From NCBI RefSeq assembly GCF_003596335.1, contig NZ_QZCH01000014.1:57249-121248 (forward strand): DNA of 64,000 nucleotides. The letters run 5' to 3'. The notes under the pieces are model-generated. The model did no database searches. It worked only from the letters and a program-made list of their open reading frames with translations, and was not told the origin of the DNA. Positions 45,454-53,383 of this stretch are shown one piece after another. Every line of letters starts with the position of its first letter. Position 1 is the stretch's first letter. This DNA is from Motilimonas pumila. Lineage in GTDB: Bacteria; Pseudomonadota; Gammaproteobacteria; Enterobacterales; CBDFNC01. The translations under genes were made by a program, and so were the position numbers.

Positions 45454-47090
45454 AGCAGCCTACTATAACCACTCATTTAGTGTCTGATCCCGCCCTTGCC
45501 GCCGCTGTTTCGAGTAAGTCTAATACTGCCGCACCCGCTAAAACGGGCCTCAACCAGGCGGCGTTATCGCAAGACATTCACGCTTTTCAGCAAACGTTAT
45601 CTACTCCGTTGAACCCACAAGCACCGTCGATGGCAAAGCCGCAATACACGTCCCCGTTGCAAGCGCAAGATAAATCAAACCACGCCAACGAAATGATGGC
45701 AGGTCAGATGGCCGAGCCAATGTCTGCGCACAATGGGGGAAGAACGGCGGCTGAATGGATCGCGAACCAACCCAGTGCAGAGTTACTGGCGCCAGTATTA
45801 GCTAAAACGGGCTTAACCTTGCCGGATTCTCCTGCCCAGGTAACCGGTTTTATTAAACAACTGGATCAACTCAGTGCCAATCATCAAGTTAGCGGTAAAG
45901 ACGTAGAACTATTATTGCAGCAAATGGGGTTAGTGATGGAAGTTGTCGCGCCAACCTCTTCGCCGTCAGCGCCATCATTACCGGCTTTTGAACCCATGGT
46001 GACTCAAGGTGCGGCTGTTACCCCGGAAGTTGTCAAAAACAGCACTGCTATGGGGCCTGTTTCTGCGACCGTCGACGCCATTAAGCAAGCCATGTTAGAG
46101 ATGCCTCTGCCGCCTGAACTTAAAGCTGCGGTGGAGCAAATAAGCAATCATAGCCCTGTTCGCCCTGAACAATTGCAGCAGTTAACGCAAACAGTTCAAC
46201 AGTTACCTGTTACCCCTGCGCAGCAGCATTTAGTGCAAAAATTGTTAAATGATTTTGTGCTGCCTTTGGCGCACATGCAATCGCCAGCGAGTCCTCAAGG
46301 TCAACCGCTAGCTAACGCGCAAGTTCCACTGCCAGCGAGTCCTCAAGATCAACCGCTAGCTAACGCGCAAGTTCCACTGCCAGCGAGTCCTCAAGGTCAA
46401 CCGCTAGCTAACGCGCAAGTTCAATCGCCAATGAGTCCTCAAGGTCAACCGCTAGCTAACGCGCAAGTTCAATCGCCAGTGAGTCCTCAAGGTCAAGTCT
46501 CATTGCAACCAACGGCGGCGACCCCGACGGCTGAGATCGATATGGCCGTCAAAGCTCACCATAAACTAGAGCTTGGCAATGGCCCGACACCTGTCGCTGC
46601 TGCCTCGGCAAGCTTGCAAGAAAAGCCAGATTCACTAGAAGGGTTGTTATCTTCAAAGGCCATTTTACCGACGCCAGAAACCTTGCTTCAACAAGTGATG
46701 GCTCAGCCCAAAGCGCAAGGAGCAGGGCTACAACAGCTATCTGCAGAAATGATTGCCAACATTGATATTGCCAAAGCCAAAGCGGGCGAAGAAATGACAG
46801 TGAAGCTCGCGCACCCACAATTTGCGGGCTCAGAGGTGAACTTTAAGCTTGAGAATAACGTGTTTGTGCTGACTTTCACCGCCAAAGAGCCTGAACACGC
46901 CCAGCTAGCGCAATTAATACTGCCTGATCTTAAGCATTTACTGGAAGAAAAGTTTCCCCAATTTAAACACGACTTAACACTGCAGCAAGATGATGAACAC
47001 GAGTCAGAGTGGGCGCAGCAGCAAGAGCAAGAGTCACAACAAGATGGCCAATCACCTGGGCCACAAGATAATGAGGATGAGTTAGCATGA
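45450..47090 (+). CDS. sctP: T3SS needle-length ruler and substrate-specificity switch SctP (YscP)
   Basis: A 546-residue, Pro/Gln/Ala-rich, low-complexity protein. The first 400 residues are the variable ruler part and contain a 16-residue tandem repeat (PASPQGQPLANAQVPL type, residues about 279-349). The C-terminal T3S4-type domain (about 420-520, including MTVKLAHPQFAGSEVNFKLEN) is the switch that flips the export apparatus from early to later substrates. Q/E-rich ending. Ruler length in YscP correlates with needle length, so repeat number here should affect needle length. ATGA overlaps join it to sctO and sctQ. Confidence 0.92.
   Translation: MKQPTITTHLVSDPALAAAVSSKSNTAAPAKTGLNQAALSQDIHAFQQTLSTPLNPQAPSMAKPQYTSPLQAQDKSNHANEMMAGQMAEPMSAHNGGRTAAEWIANQPSAELLAPVLAKTGLTLPDSPAQVTGFIKQLDQLSANHQVSGKDVELLLQQMGLVMEVVAPTSSPSAPSLPAFEPMVTQGAAVTPEVVKNSTAMGPVSATVDAIKQAMLEMPLPPELKAAVEQISNHSPVRPEQLQQLTQTVQQLPVTPAQQHLVQKLLNDFVLPLAHMQSPASPQGQPLANAQVPLPASPQDQPLANAQVPLPASPQGQPLANAQVQSPMSPQGQPLANAQVQSPVSPQGQVSLQPTAATPTAEIDMAVKAHHKLELGNGPTPVAAASASLQEKPDSLEGLLSSKAILPTPETLLQQVMAQPKAQGAGLQQLSAEMIANIDIAKAKAGEEMTVKLAHPQFAGSEVNFKLENNVFVLTFTAKEPEHAQLAQLILPDLKHLLEEKFPQFKHDLTLQQDDEHESEWAQQQEQESQQDGQSPGPQDNEDELA
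46284..46496 (+). repeat. 48-base tandem repeat inside sctP
   Basis: Four full 48-base copies start at 46284, 46332, 46380 and 46428, and a partial fifth starts at 46476 and breaks off at about 46496. Copies are nearly identical at the DNA level (CGCTAGCTAACGCGCAAGTT in each). Reading frame is kept, each unit coding 16 residues. Confidence 0.95.
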
Positions 47091-48091
47091 GCCTAGCCCC
47101 AGCCGAATTTAATGAGTTAGAGCCAGCGCTAGCTAACTTTAATAATCAAGTCTTAACCCAAGATATCGCCTTGAGCTTAGCGGCTGAGATTGGCACCTTG
47201 AGTTTTTCCGGCTTAACCCAGCAAAGCCGTTTACCCAGCCAAGTGCTGGCGGTAAATTTAAACTTGGGTGAGCAAACGGGCCAGTGTTTTTTGGCGTTAG
47301 AAAATGCCAGCTTATTGCTGCAAGAGTATTTTGCTAACCTCGACCTCACCGCGCTGCCACATTTATTGATAGAAGCCGGTTTAGAAAAAGTCTTCGCGGG
47401 ATTTCAGAGCGCAATAAAAGAGCAGTTTGGCCAATGGCTTGAATTGGTCAGCGCCGAAGTGGGCGCGGGTGAACAGTTTATAACCGCAAACCAGGCGTTG
47501 GTTAGCGTTAGCCTAAGCTTTGGCGAGTTAACCATGCCGCTGTGGCTGCAATTGGCCCCAGAACAAGTTGATGCGTTATTACGCAATTTTGGGCAAGTCA
47601 GCGCCAACAGTGACTTGGCCTTGAGCCTCAACACTGAACTGAGCTTTGGCCGCACACAGCTTAATCTAGCGGTTGTGCGTGAGCTAAGCCCTGGCGATGT
47701 CATCTTTTTTGACCAGTGTTACTACCAACAACAACAAGTGAAAATGAGCGTCGCCAAGCACCCAGCTTGGTTAGCCAAGCTTGAGCAACATCAAGTCACC
47801 ATCATGCAACCTTGGAGTCAGGGAATGGACCAAATCAACGAGCAAGCAGAGCAACAAGAGCCACAGTTAGACTTAAATGAATTAGCGTTAGACATTGATT
47901 TCGCCATGGCACCGCAAAGCCTGCCTTTGTCAGAGGTGCAAGCGTTAGCGCCGGGTTACGTGTTTGACTTGCAGGCCGACCCAACGAACGCCATTCATAT
48001 TAAAGTGAACGGCCGCACCTTAGGTTTAGGTGAGCTTGTCAGTATTGGCGGCAAGCTGGGCGTACGATTAACTTCACTGACTAAGGGTTAA
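47087..48091 (+). CDS. sctQ: T3SS sorting-platform protein SctQ (YscQ)
   Basis: A 334-residue cytosolic protein. The C-terminal 75 residues (SEVQALAPGYVFDLQ to KLGVRLTSL) are the SpoA/FliN-like dimer domain. A second SpoA-type block lies near residues 170-235. It forms the pods that load substrates. Family members often also make a short C-terminal product from an internal start; no strong internal ribosome site is obvious to me. ATGA overlap with sctP. Confidence 0.93.
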   Translation: MSLAPAEFNELEPALANFNNQVLTQDIALSLAAEIGTLSFSGLTQQSRLPSQVLAVNLNLGEQTGQCFLALENASLLLQEYFANLDLTALPHLLIEAGLEKVFAGFQSAIKEQFGQWLELVSAEVGAGEQFITANQALVSVSLSFGELTMPLWLQLAPEQVDALLRNFGQVSANSDLALSLNTELSFGRTQLNLAVVRELSPGDVIFFDQCYYQQQQVKMSVAKHPAWLAKLEQHQVTIMQPWSQGMDQINEQAEQQEPQLDLNELALDIDFAMAPQSLPLSEVQALAPGYVFDLQADPTNAIHIKVNGRTLGLGELVSIGGKLGVRLTSLTKG

Positions 48092-48095
48092 GCCT

Positions 48096-48746
48096 GTGTT
48101 TGGTGCTGATTTAGATTACGTATCCCTGATCATCGCACTGGGCGCGTTAGCCTTGGTACCATTTGTGGCGGTGATGGCGACTTCGTTTATTAAAATTATT
48201 GTGGTGTTTTCACTGCTGCGAAATGCGCTCGGTATTCAGCAAATTCCTCCTAACATGGCGTTATATGGGGTTGCGTTGATCCTCACTTTTTACATCATGG
48301 CGCCGGTGGGTTATCAGGTGAAAGAGTTTGTTGACGCCAACCCGCAGATGATGGAGTCACCAGAACAATTTGGCGAGCTAATTGATGGCGGTTTAGCGCC
48401 GTATATTCAATTTTTGACCGACAATACTAAGCCCAGTGACCGTGATTTTTTTGTCGAGCAGGCACAATCTCTGTGGCCTGAGAAATACGCCAAGGAATTA
48501 AACGAAAGCAGCTTATTAGTATTGATGCCCGCGTTTACCGTGACCCAAATTACCGAAGCATTTGAAATTGGCTTTTTGATCTATTTGCCGTTTATCGTGA
48601 TTGACCTCATCGTCTCCAATATATTGCTCGCTATGGGCATGATGATGGTATCGCCCATGACGATATCCTTGCCCTTTAAACTGCTACTGTTTGTATTATT
48701 AGACGGTTGGACCCGTCTAACTTACGGCTTGATTGCCAGTTACTAG
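48096..48746 (+). CDS. sctR: T3SS export gate SctR (YscR)
   Basis: A 216-residue membrane protein of the FliP family with four hydrophobic segments. Family blocks FVAVMATSFIKIIVVFSLLRNALG and the late LLVLMPAFTVTQITEAFEIGFLIYLPF are intact. Starts at GTG 48096, four bases after the sctQ stop. Confidence 0.96.
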   Translation: MFGADLDYVSLIIALGALALVPFVAVMATSFIKIIVVFSLLRNALGIQQIPPNMALYGVALILTFYIMAPVGYQVKEFVDANPQMMESPEQFGELIDGGLAPYIQFLTDNTKPSDRDFFVEQAQSLWPEKYAKELNESSLLVLMPAFTVTQITEAFEIGFLIYLPFIVIDLIVSNILLAMGMMMVSPMTISLPFKLLLFVLLDGWTRLTYGLIASY

Positions 48747-48757
48747 AGGAGCTTACC

Positions 48758-49021
48758 ATGTCTGATAATGAACTGATCCAACACGCTATCGACGCCATGA
48801 TGCTGGTATTAGTGCTCTCTTTACCGCCCATTATTGCGGCTTCATTTGTAGGTACTTTGGTCAGCTTGATCCAAGCGTTAACCCAAGTACAAGAGCAAAC
48901 CTTGTCGTTTGTGCTTAAGCTGGTGGCGGTCATCATCACGATTTTGATCACCACCCAATGGATGGGCACTGAGTTATTGCAGCTGGGTGACAACATCTTT
49001 AACGCTATTGCCCAACGATGA
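48758..49021 (+). CDS. sctS: T3SS export gate SctS (YscS)
   Basis: An 87-residue membrane protein of the FliQ family with two transmembrane helices (MLVLVLSLPPIIAASFVGTL and VLKLVAVIITILITTQW) and the linker IQALTQVQEQTLSF. AGGAG precedes the ATG; an extended frame to 48707 lies inside sctR and is not the gene. ATGA overlap with sctT. Confidence 0.95.
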   Translation: MSDNELIQHAIDAMMLVLVLSLPPIIAASFVGTLVSLIQALTQVQEQTLSFVLKLVAVIITILITTQWMGTELLQLGDNIFNAIAQR

Positions 49022-49818
49022 GCTTTCCGATTGAATTAGAAACCATAGAAAGCGTGGCACAAACCTACTCGCTAGGTCTGCCGCGCTTATTTGTGGTTTT
49101 TATGATCATGCCGGTTTTGAGCAAACGCTTTTTGGGTGGCGCGATGATCCGCAATTGTGCCTTAATGTCGATAGCGTTGTTTTTGTACCCTGTGACGGAA
49201 GGCTCTATTCCAAACGAACTGACTTTATCGAACTATTTCTCTATCTTTATTAAAGAAGTCGTACTCGGCGTGGTCATGGGTTACATCGCCACTGTGCCAT
49301 TTTGGGTCGCCCAAGGCGTTGGCTTTTTTATTGATAACCAACGTGGCGCAGCCATGGCGAGTATGATGAACCCACTACTGGGTGAGCAAACGTCTCCTTT
49401 GGGTCTGTTTCTGTCGCAACTATTGGTCACTCTGTTTGTGATTAGCGGTGCGTTAATGGCGTTATTAGTGGTGCTGATTCAAAGCTACACTATTTGGCCC
49501 GTTGGCGTGTTATACCCTGAATTTATTGATGGCCTAGACACCTTTGCGCTGGCGCAGTTAGACCTCCTAATGGAGCTGATTGTGGTCTTGTCTGCGCCGG
49601 TTATTTTGGCCATGTTCTTGGCCGAATTTGCCCTTGCGTTGATCAGTCGCTTTGCGCCGCAGTTAAACGTATTTTTCTTAGCTATGCCGGTAAAAAGTGC
49701 CGTCGGCTTCTTTGTATTAGTGCTCTACATTCGTTATTTGGTTGACCACCTGAAGGATTTTATCGACAAGGTGCCAGAGCAAATCATCGACTTTATTCAA
49801 GCGCCACTGCTGTTCTAA
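49018..49818 (+). CDS. sctT: T3SS export gate SctT (YscT)
   Basis: A 266-residue membrane protein of the FliR family with about six helices. Family features are FWVAQGVGFFIDNQRGAAMASMMNP and PVILAMFLAEFALALISRFAPQLNVFF. It closes the helical export-gate complex with SctR and SctS. Confidence 0.96.
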   Translation: MSFPIELETIESVAQTYSLGLPRLFVVFMIMPVLSKRFLGGAMIRNCALMSIALFLYPVTEGSIPNELTLSNYFSIFIKEVVLGVVMGYIATVPFWVAQGVGFFIDNQRGAAMASMMNPLLGEQTSPLGLFLSQLLVTLFVISGALMALLVVLIQSYTIWPVGVLYPEFIDGLDTFALAQLDLLMELIVVLSAPVILAMFLAEFALALISRFAPQLNVFFLAMPVKSAVGFFVLVLYIRYLVDHLKDFIDKVPEQIIDFIQAPLLF

Positions 49819-49827
49819 GGTTGAGTC

Positions 49828-50889
49828 ATGAGTGAAAAAACCGAAAAACCCACCCAGAAGAAACTGCGCGACGCCAAAGCCAAAGGCCAGGTTGCAAAAA
49901 GTAAAGAAATCGTGTCGTTAGCGACTTTGCTCGCGGTGTTTGCTTACTTTTGGTTATTTGGTCACGACATGCTTAAAGATGTCGCGGCTTTGTTTGACAT
50001 TAGCACCTTGTATTACGAACGAGGCTTTGCCGAAGCGGCGAAAGAAATCATGATGGTCTTTGTCATTGCCATGATGGAGATGCTACTGCCGTTATTATTG
50101 TTAGTCTTTGTAGTCGCCATTGTCGCCAACCTGGCACAAAGTGGCCTTATCTTTAGTGCCGAGTCGATTAAGCCGGAGTTGAAAAAGATTAACCCTGCAG
50201 AAGGGGTTAAAAAGATATTTTCCATTAAGAACTTACTGGAATTTGTAAAGTCTGTTATCAAAATTGCCATGCTGGGCTACACCGCGTATTTCATCATAGA
50301 AAAAGAGCTTAACAATCTCATGTTCATTCCTTATTGCGGAGCAGGGTGTGCGTTAAGCATGTCGGCATCCATGGTGATGACCATGATCTTGTATTGCCTA
50401 GGGGTATTTGTATTTCTGGCCGCAGCCGATTACCTAATGGAAAAACACCAGCACATTAAGCAGCTCAAAATGAGCATGGACGAGATCAAGCGCGAATATA
50501 AAGAAACGGAAGGCAGCCCAGAGATTAAGGGTAAGCGGAAACAAATTCACCAAGAAATGATGAACGAGGAAATTGAAACCAACGTCAAAAATGCTGACGT
50601 CGTCGTCACCAACCCTACCCGTATCGCCGTGGCTATTCGTTATGACGGCACCGAAGCACCATTGCCTTGGGTGACCGCTAAGGGCGAGTTTATGATGGCG
50701 CAGAAAATTCGTAAATTGGCTGAAAAGCACAATGTGCCCATCGTGCGCCGCAAATACCTCGCTCGCGGCATGTTTGCCACGCTAGAGCCGGGGGAGTTTA
50801 TTACCTCTGAGTTTATCGAGCCTGTAGCAGAAGTGCTGAAATGGCTGCGTGATGTAAATGAGCAGTATGACGATTTATATGATGATTAG
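49828..50889 (+). CDS. sctU: T3SS export switch SctU (YscU), NPTR variant
   Basis: A 353-residue protein of the FlhB family. It has a basic N-terminus, four membrane helices, then a cytosolic autocleaving domain. The cleavage motif reads NPTR (residues 262-265) rather than the near-universal NPTH. In homologues the peptide bond between Asn and Pro is cut, allowing the substrate switch with SctP; the His aids but is not strictly required. The rest of the motif context (VVVTNPTRIAVAIRYDG) is normal. Last gene of the export operon, followed by a hairpin. Confidence 0.96.
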   Translation: MSEKTEKPTQKKLRDAKAKGQVAKSKEIVSLATLLAVFAYFWLFGHDMLKDVAALFDISTLYYERGFAEAAKEIMMVFVIAMMEMLLPLLLLVFVVAIVANLAQSGLIFSAESIKPELKKINPAEGVKKIFSIKNLLEFVKSVIKIAMLGYTAYFIIEKELNNLMFIPYCGAGCALSMSASMVMTMILYCLGVFVFLAAADYLMEKHQHIKQLKMSMDEIKREYKETEGSPEIKGKRKQIHQEMMNEEIETNVKNADVVVTNPTRIAVAIRYDGTEAPLPWVTAKGEFMMAQKIRKLAEKHNVPIVRRKYLARGMFATLEPGEFITSEFIEPVAEVLKWLRDVNEQYDDLYDD

Positions 50890-50933
50890 CTTTAGGTTAA
50901 AGGGATGCGAGAGACTCTTTAGTTTATATGTAC

Positions 50934-50957
50934 TAGCCCAGTCATATGACCGGGCTA
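50934..50957. terminator. Stem-loop between sctU and the convergent nuclease-like gene
   Basis: TAGCCC-A-GTCAT and ATGAC-C-GGGCTA form a hairpin with one mismatch and essentially no loop except through partial opening. It lies between two convergent stop codons, near 50966 on the minus side. T-runs are weak. Confidence 0.6.
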
Positions 50958-50965
50958 AACCAGTT

Positions 50966-52804
50966 TTATATTGATTTAGATATTAAATCAGCTTTCAGTA
51001 GCCCACCTTTTGTTAATAATTTGGGTGAAAAATTCGGGTTTCTTCTTTGTTTGTAGGCAGCAAGTATTTTTTGCAGGCCGGAAGCTTCTAATAATGAAAT
51101 ATTAATTTCTGTATCCATATCTGCCGCATCGATAAAGTCATCAGAAAAGGCCGGTGCGACAATGAGTACTTGAGCTACTCTATGCCCATTCGCTTCACAA
51201 CGTTTTACATAGGCTTTTACTTGTCGAGATGTAGAAGAGTATTTAGAAAACTCTCCGTTCTTAAAGGACTTAGCTTCACCAATGATTATGTCGTCATTCT
51301 CTAGAGAAATGATAATATCAGCCTTATCTTTAGCCGTGTTGATATCTTTCCTTAAATCTTCGTCGACAGTCATTTCGAGTTGCTCCAAGATGGAGCGCGT
51401 CGCTTCTTCAAATTTAACGCCGATATCTGCTTCCTTAATTTCTATACCTGCCGATTGAAGCCCTTGCAGATCCCTACAAGCTAGAAGATGATAATTTTCA
51501 ATAAGCTTGTCATTAGCACTGGCAAAGCTATCTATAATTTGACTTCTGGGGTTCCCACGTCGTGGTAAGCTCATATCATTTCTTAAAGCTTTTATTTCGT
51601 CATTACTATATAGATATAAAATGTCTAAAGGGGTAATGCTGAGAGCTTTGAGCCTTTCCGGGTCTAATGTTTCTTTATTCTCAACTTCGAAGTCAGCACG
51701 AATTCTATCTTCTACTGACAGTGGAGGTGGTGATAAAGTTTCCAAGAGCTCTTTATAACCACTAACACTAAGTATATTAAACTCTTCTTCTTCTGAAGCT
51801 CTCAAGTGCTCAATCAAAACGTCAATACGATCTTGTAATCTAGTTCCAATTCTTGGTATTTCTAGATCCATATCTTCTATTAATTGTTTGATTCTATCTT
51901 TACGTTGGTTTTGTGTTGCATCCTCGGAGTGCAAATCTGTCATCAAAATGTTTCTTATCGATAAGCCTGAATGAGCAATAGTCGTTATTTTTTCTTGCCT
52001 TTCAATACCGCGGATTTTATAGCCATGATTTTTTAGAATATTTGAAAGATCTGCGTCTGAAAAGGACCGTAAAATGCGTAGCACATATTTATCGTGGAGC
52101 TCTTTTCCTAGTACATCGTGAAGCACTTCAATAACTTCATCTGCAATCATTACTTCAGAGCGCCTTCGGTTGATTAGTATTATGCCATTTTCTCTAAGGT
52201 ATTCTAATGCGCTTTCAAGGCCTAACTCAGGGATTGGATCAACGGAATGCTCTAGTGCATATATTTCTTCTCTAGAAAGAGAGAGTCTTTCTGCTAAAAC
52301 GTTCAAGATACTTCTTTCATCATCTGAAATTTTAGCTGTTCTATTTGCTTTTAAATCATTGTTAAAAGCAGTCGTCATACATTCAAGATAGATTTCTAGG
52401 CGGTTCAAACGTTCAAAGTCACTGGACTCATTCTGCCTAATATCTTCTATGAGGCCTAAACTAAGTTCGTTGATCTCTTTGTATTCTTTGGCATATAGGT
52501 TTTCTATCCAAGGGATAGTCGCTATACAGTTACCATCTCGAACAAGAATATTAACAAGTAAGGATGCTTGTGGGCCTCCTATTGCTAATTGCTCTTTAAG
52601 GTGCTGCTTAAAGAGAGGCTGAATAAGAGTAAAAAGTTGTGTTATTTCATTTCCTGACGCAGCTTTGAGTTGGCCATCTATCTTTTTGAGTTGTTTAGCT
52701 AAATCGGGATTGCCCTTAAGATCTTGGCACAACTTGTCTATGCAGTTAACAAATTTTGAGCGTTCGACTTGATTGGTGTGACTGAGAACCTGATTTAACT
52801 TCAT
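50966..52804 (-). CDS. Large protein with PD-(D/E)XK nuclease-like C-terminal domain, function unknown
   Basis: A 612-residue soluble protein. The C-terminal part carries a restriction-type core: Asp496 in KADIIIS, then 13 residues to Glu510-Ala-Lys512 in IIIGEAKS, followed by a helix with QVKAYVKRC and a strand VLIVAP, typical of PD-(D/E)XK nucleases. The N-terminal 450 residues are helical, charged, with no domain I recognise. The gene is AT-rich relative to its neighbours and stands alone, which hints at horizontal gain. A defence or DNA-repair role is possible but not shown. Confidence 0.7.
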   Translation of the reverse strand: MKLNQVLSHTNQVERSKFVNCIDKLCQDLKGNPDLAKQLKKIDGQLKAASGNEITQLFTLIQPLFKQHLKEQLAIGGPQASLLVNILVRDGNCIATIPWIENLYAKEYKEINELSLGLIEDIRQNESSDFERLNRLEIYLECMTTAFNNDLKANRTAKISDDERSILNVLAERLSLSREEIYALEHSVDPIPELGLESALEYLRENGIILINRRRSEVMIADEVIEVLHDVLGKELHDKYVLRILRSFSDADLSNILKNHGYKIRGIERQEKITTIAHSGLSIRNILMTDLHSEDATQNQRKDRIKQLIEDMDLEIPRIGTRLQDRIDVLIEHLRASEEEEFNILSVSGYKELLETLSPPPLSVEDRIRADFEVENKETLDPERLKALSITPLDILYLYSNDEIKALRNDMSLPRRGNPRSQIIDSFASANDKLIENYHLLACRDLQGLQSAGIEIKEADIGVKFEEATRSILEQLEMTVDEDLRKDINTAKDKADIIISLENDDIIIGEAKSFKNGEFSKYSSTSRQVKAYVKRCEANGHRVAQVLIVAPAFSDDFIDAADMDTEINISLLEASGLQKILAAYKQRRNPNFSPKLLTKGGLLKADLISKSI

Positions 52805-53002
52805 AACAATAGCCTGCTGAAATATAGGGAACCTTAAGGAAATAGCTTCGTATATTCGGCTGGGGCGTTCATATTACCAGCTTTATTTTTGAAAACACGA
52901 AGCTACTAAGCGATTTAACACTCAATAAGTGATCATATTGTCATATATGAAGTCAGGATTCTGAGAGGATAAGCTGAAAATTTACTTTGATTAAAATGGA
53001 TC

Positions 53003-53170
53003 CTACTTTTGTTGCACTAGCGCATCTGCTTGGGCTTTATCTAGGCCGTAGTTTTGCTCTAACCTTTGGTAGGCGAGGTTTTTGACCCTTTGATTAAAAT
53101 CGTCATTGCGGATCAACTCAAGCATGTCTAAGACACCTTGCGGTGGTACGATAAATCGGGGTTCATTCAT
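53003..53170 (-). CDS. Small unrecognised protein
   Basis: A 55-residue ORF starting MNEPRFIVPPQGVLDML; an upstream in-frame ATG at 53182 would give 59 residues. Amino-acid use looks coding (amphipathic helices, no low complexity). GAAG lies shortly before the shorter start. No function is recognised. It is separated from hscC (divergent) by about 200 bases. Confidence 0.55.
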   Translation of the reverse strand: MNEPRFIVPPQGVLDMLELIRNDDFNQRVKNLAYQRLEQNYGLDKAQADALVQQK

Positions 53171-53383
53171 GGCGTTCTTCATAAGTTTTAGCTACATCTA
53201 AGCTGACTGATTTATCATATCCTGTTGTGGTCTAATCACCAAGTACTAGCGGCTGTATCGGTGTATTTCGAGCTGGCTAACACTCTTATGCCTCCGTCGA
53301 CGTTTCTGCTTGCGTCTTGACAACCATTTGTTAAGTTTTGAATCACTTATACCCATGAGATTACCCACAAGGAAGCGACCGCC

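Noticed and set aside
46284..46496. Tandem repeats as a CRISPR array
   Set aside because: Repeats are contiguous without spacers and code in frame for SctP.
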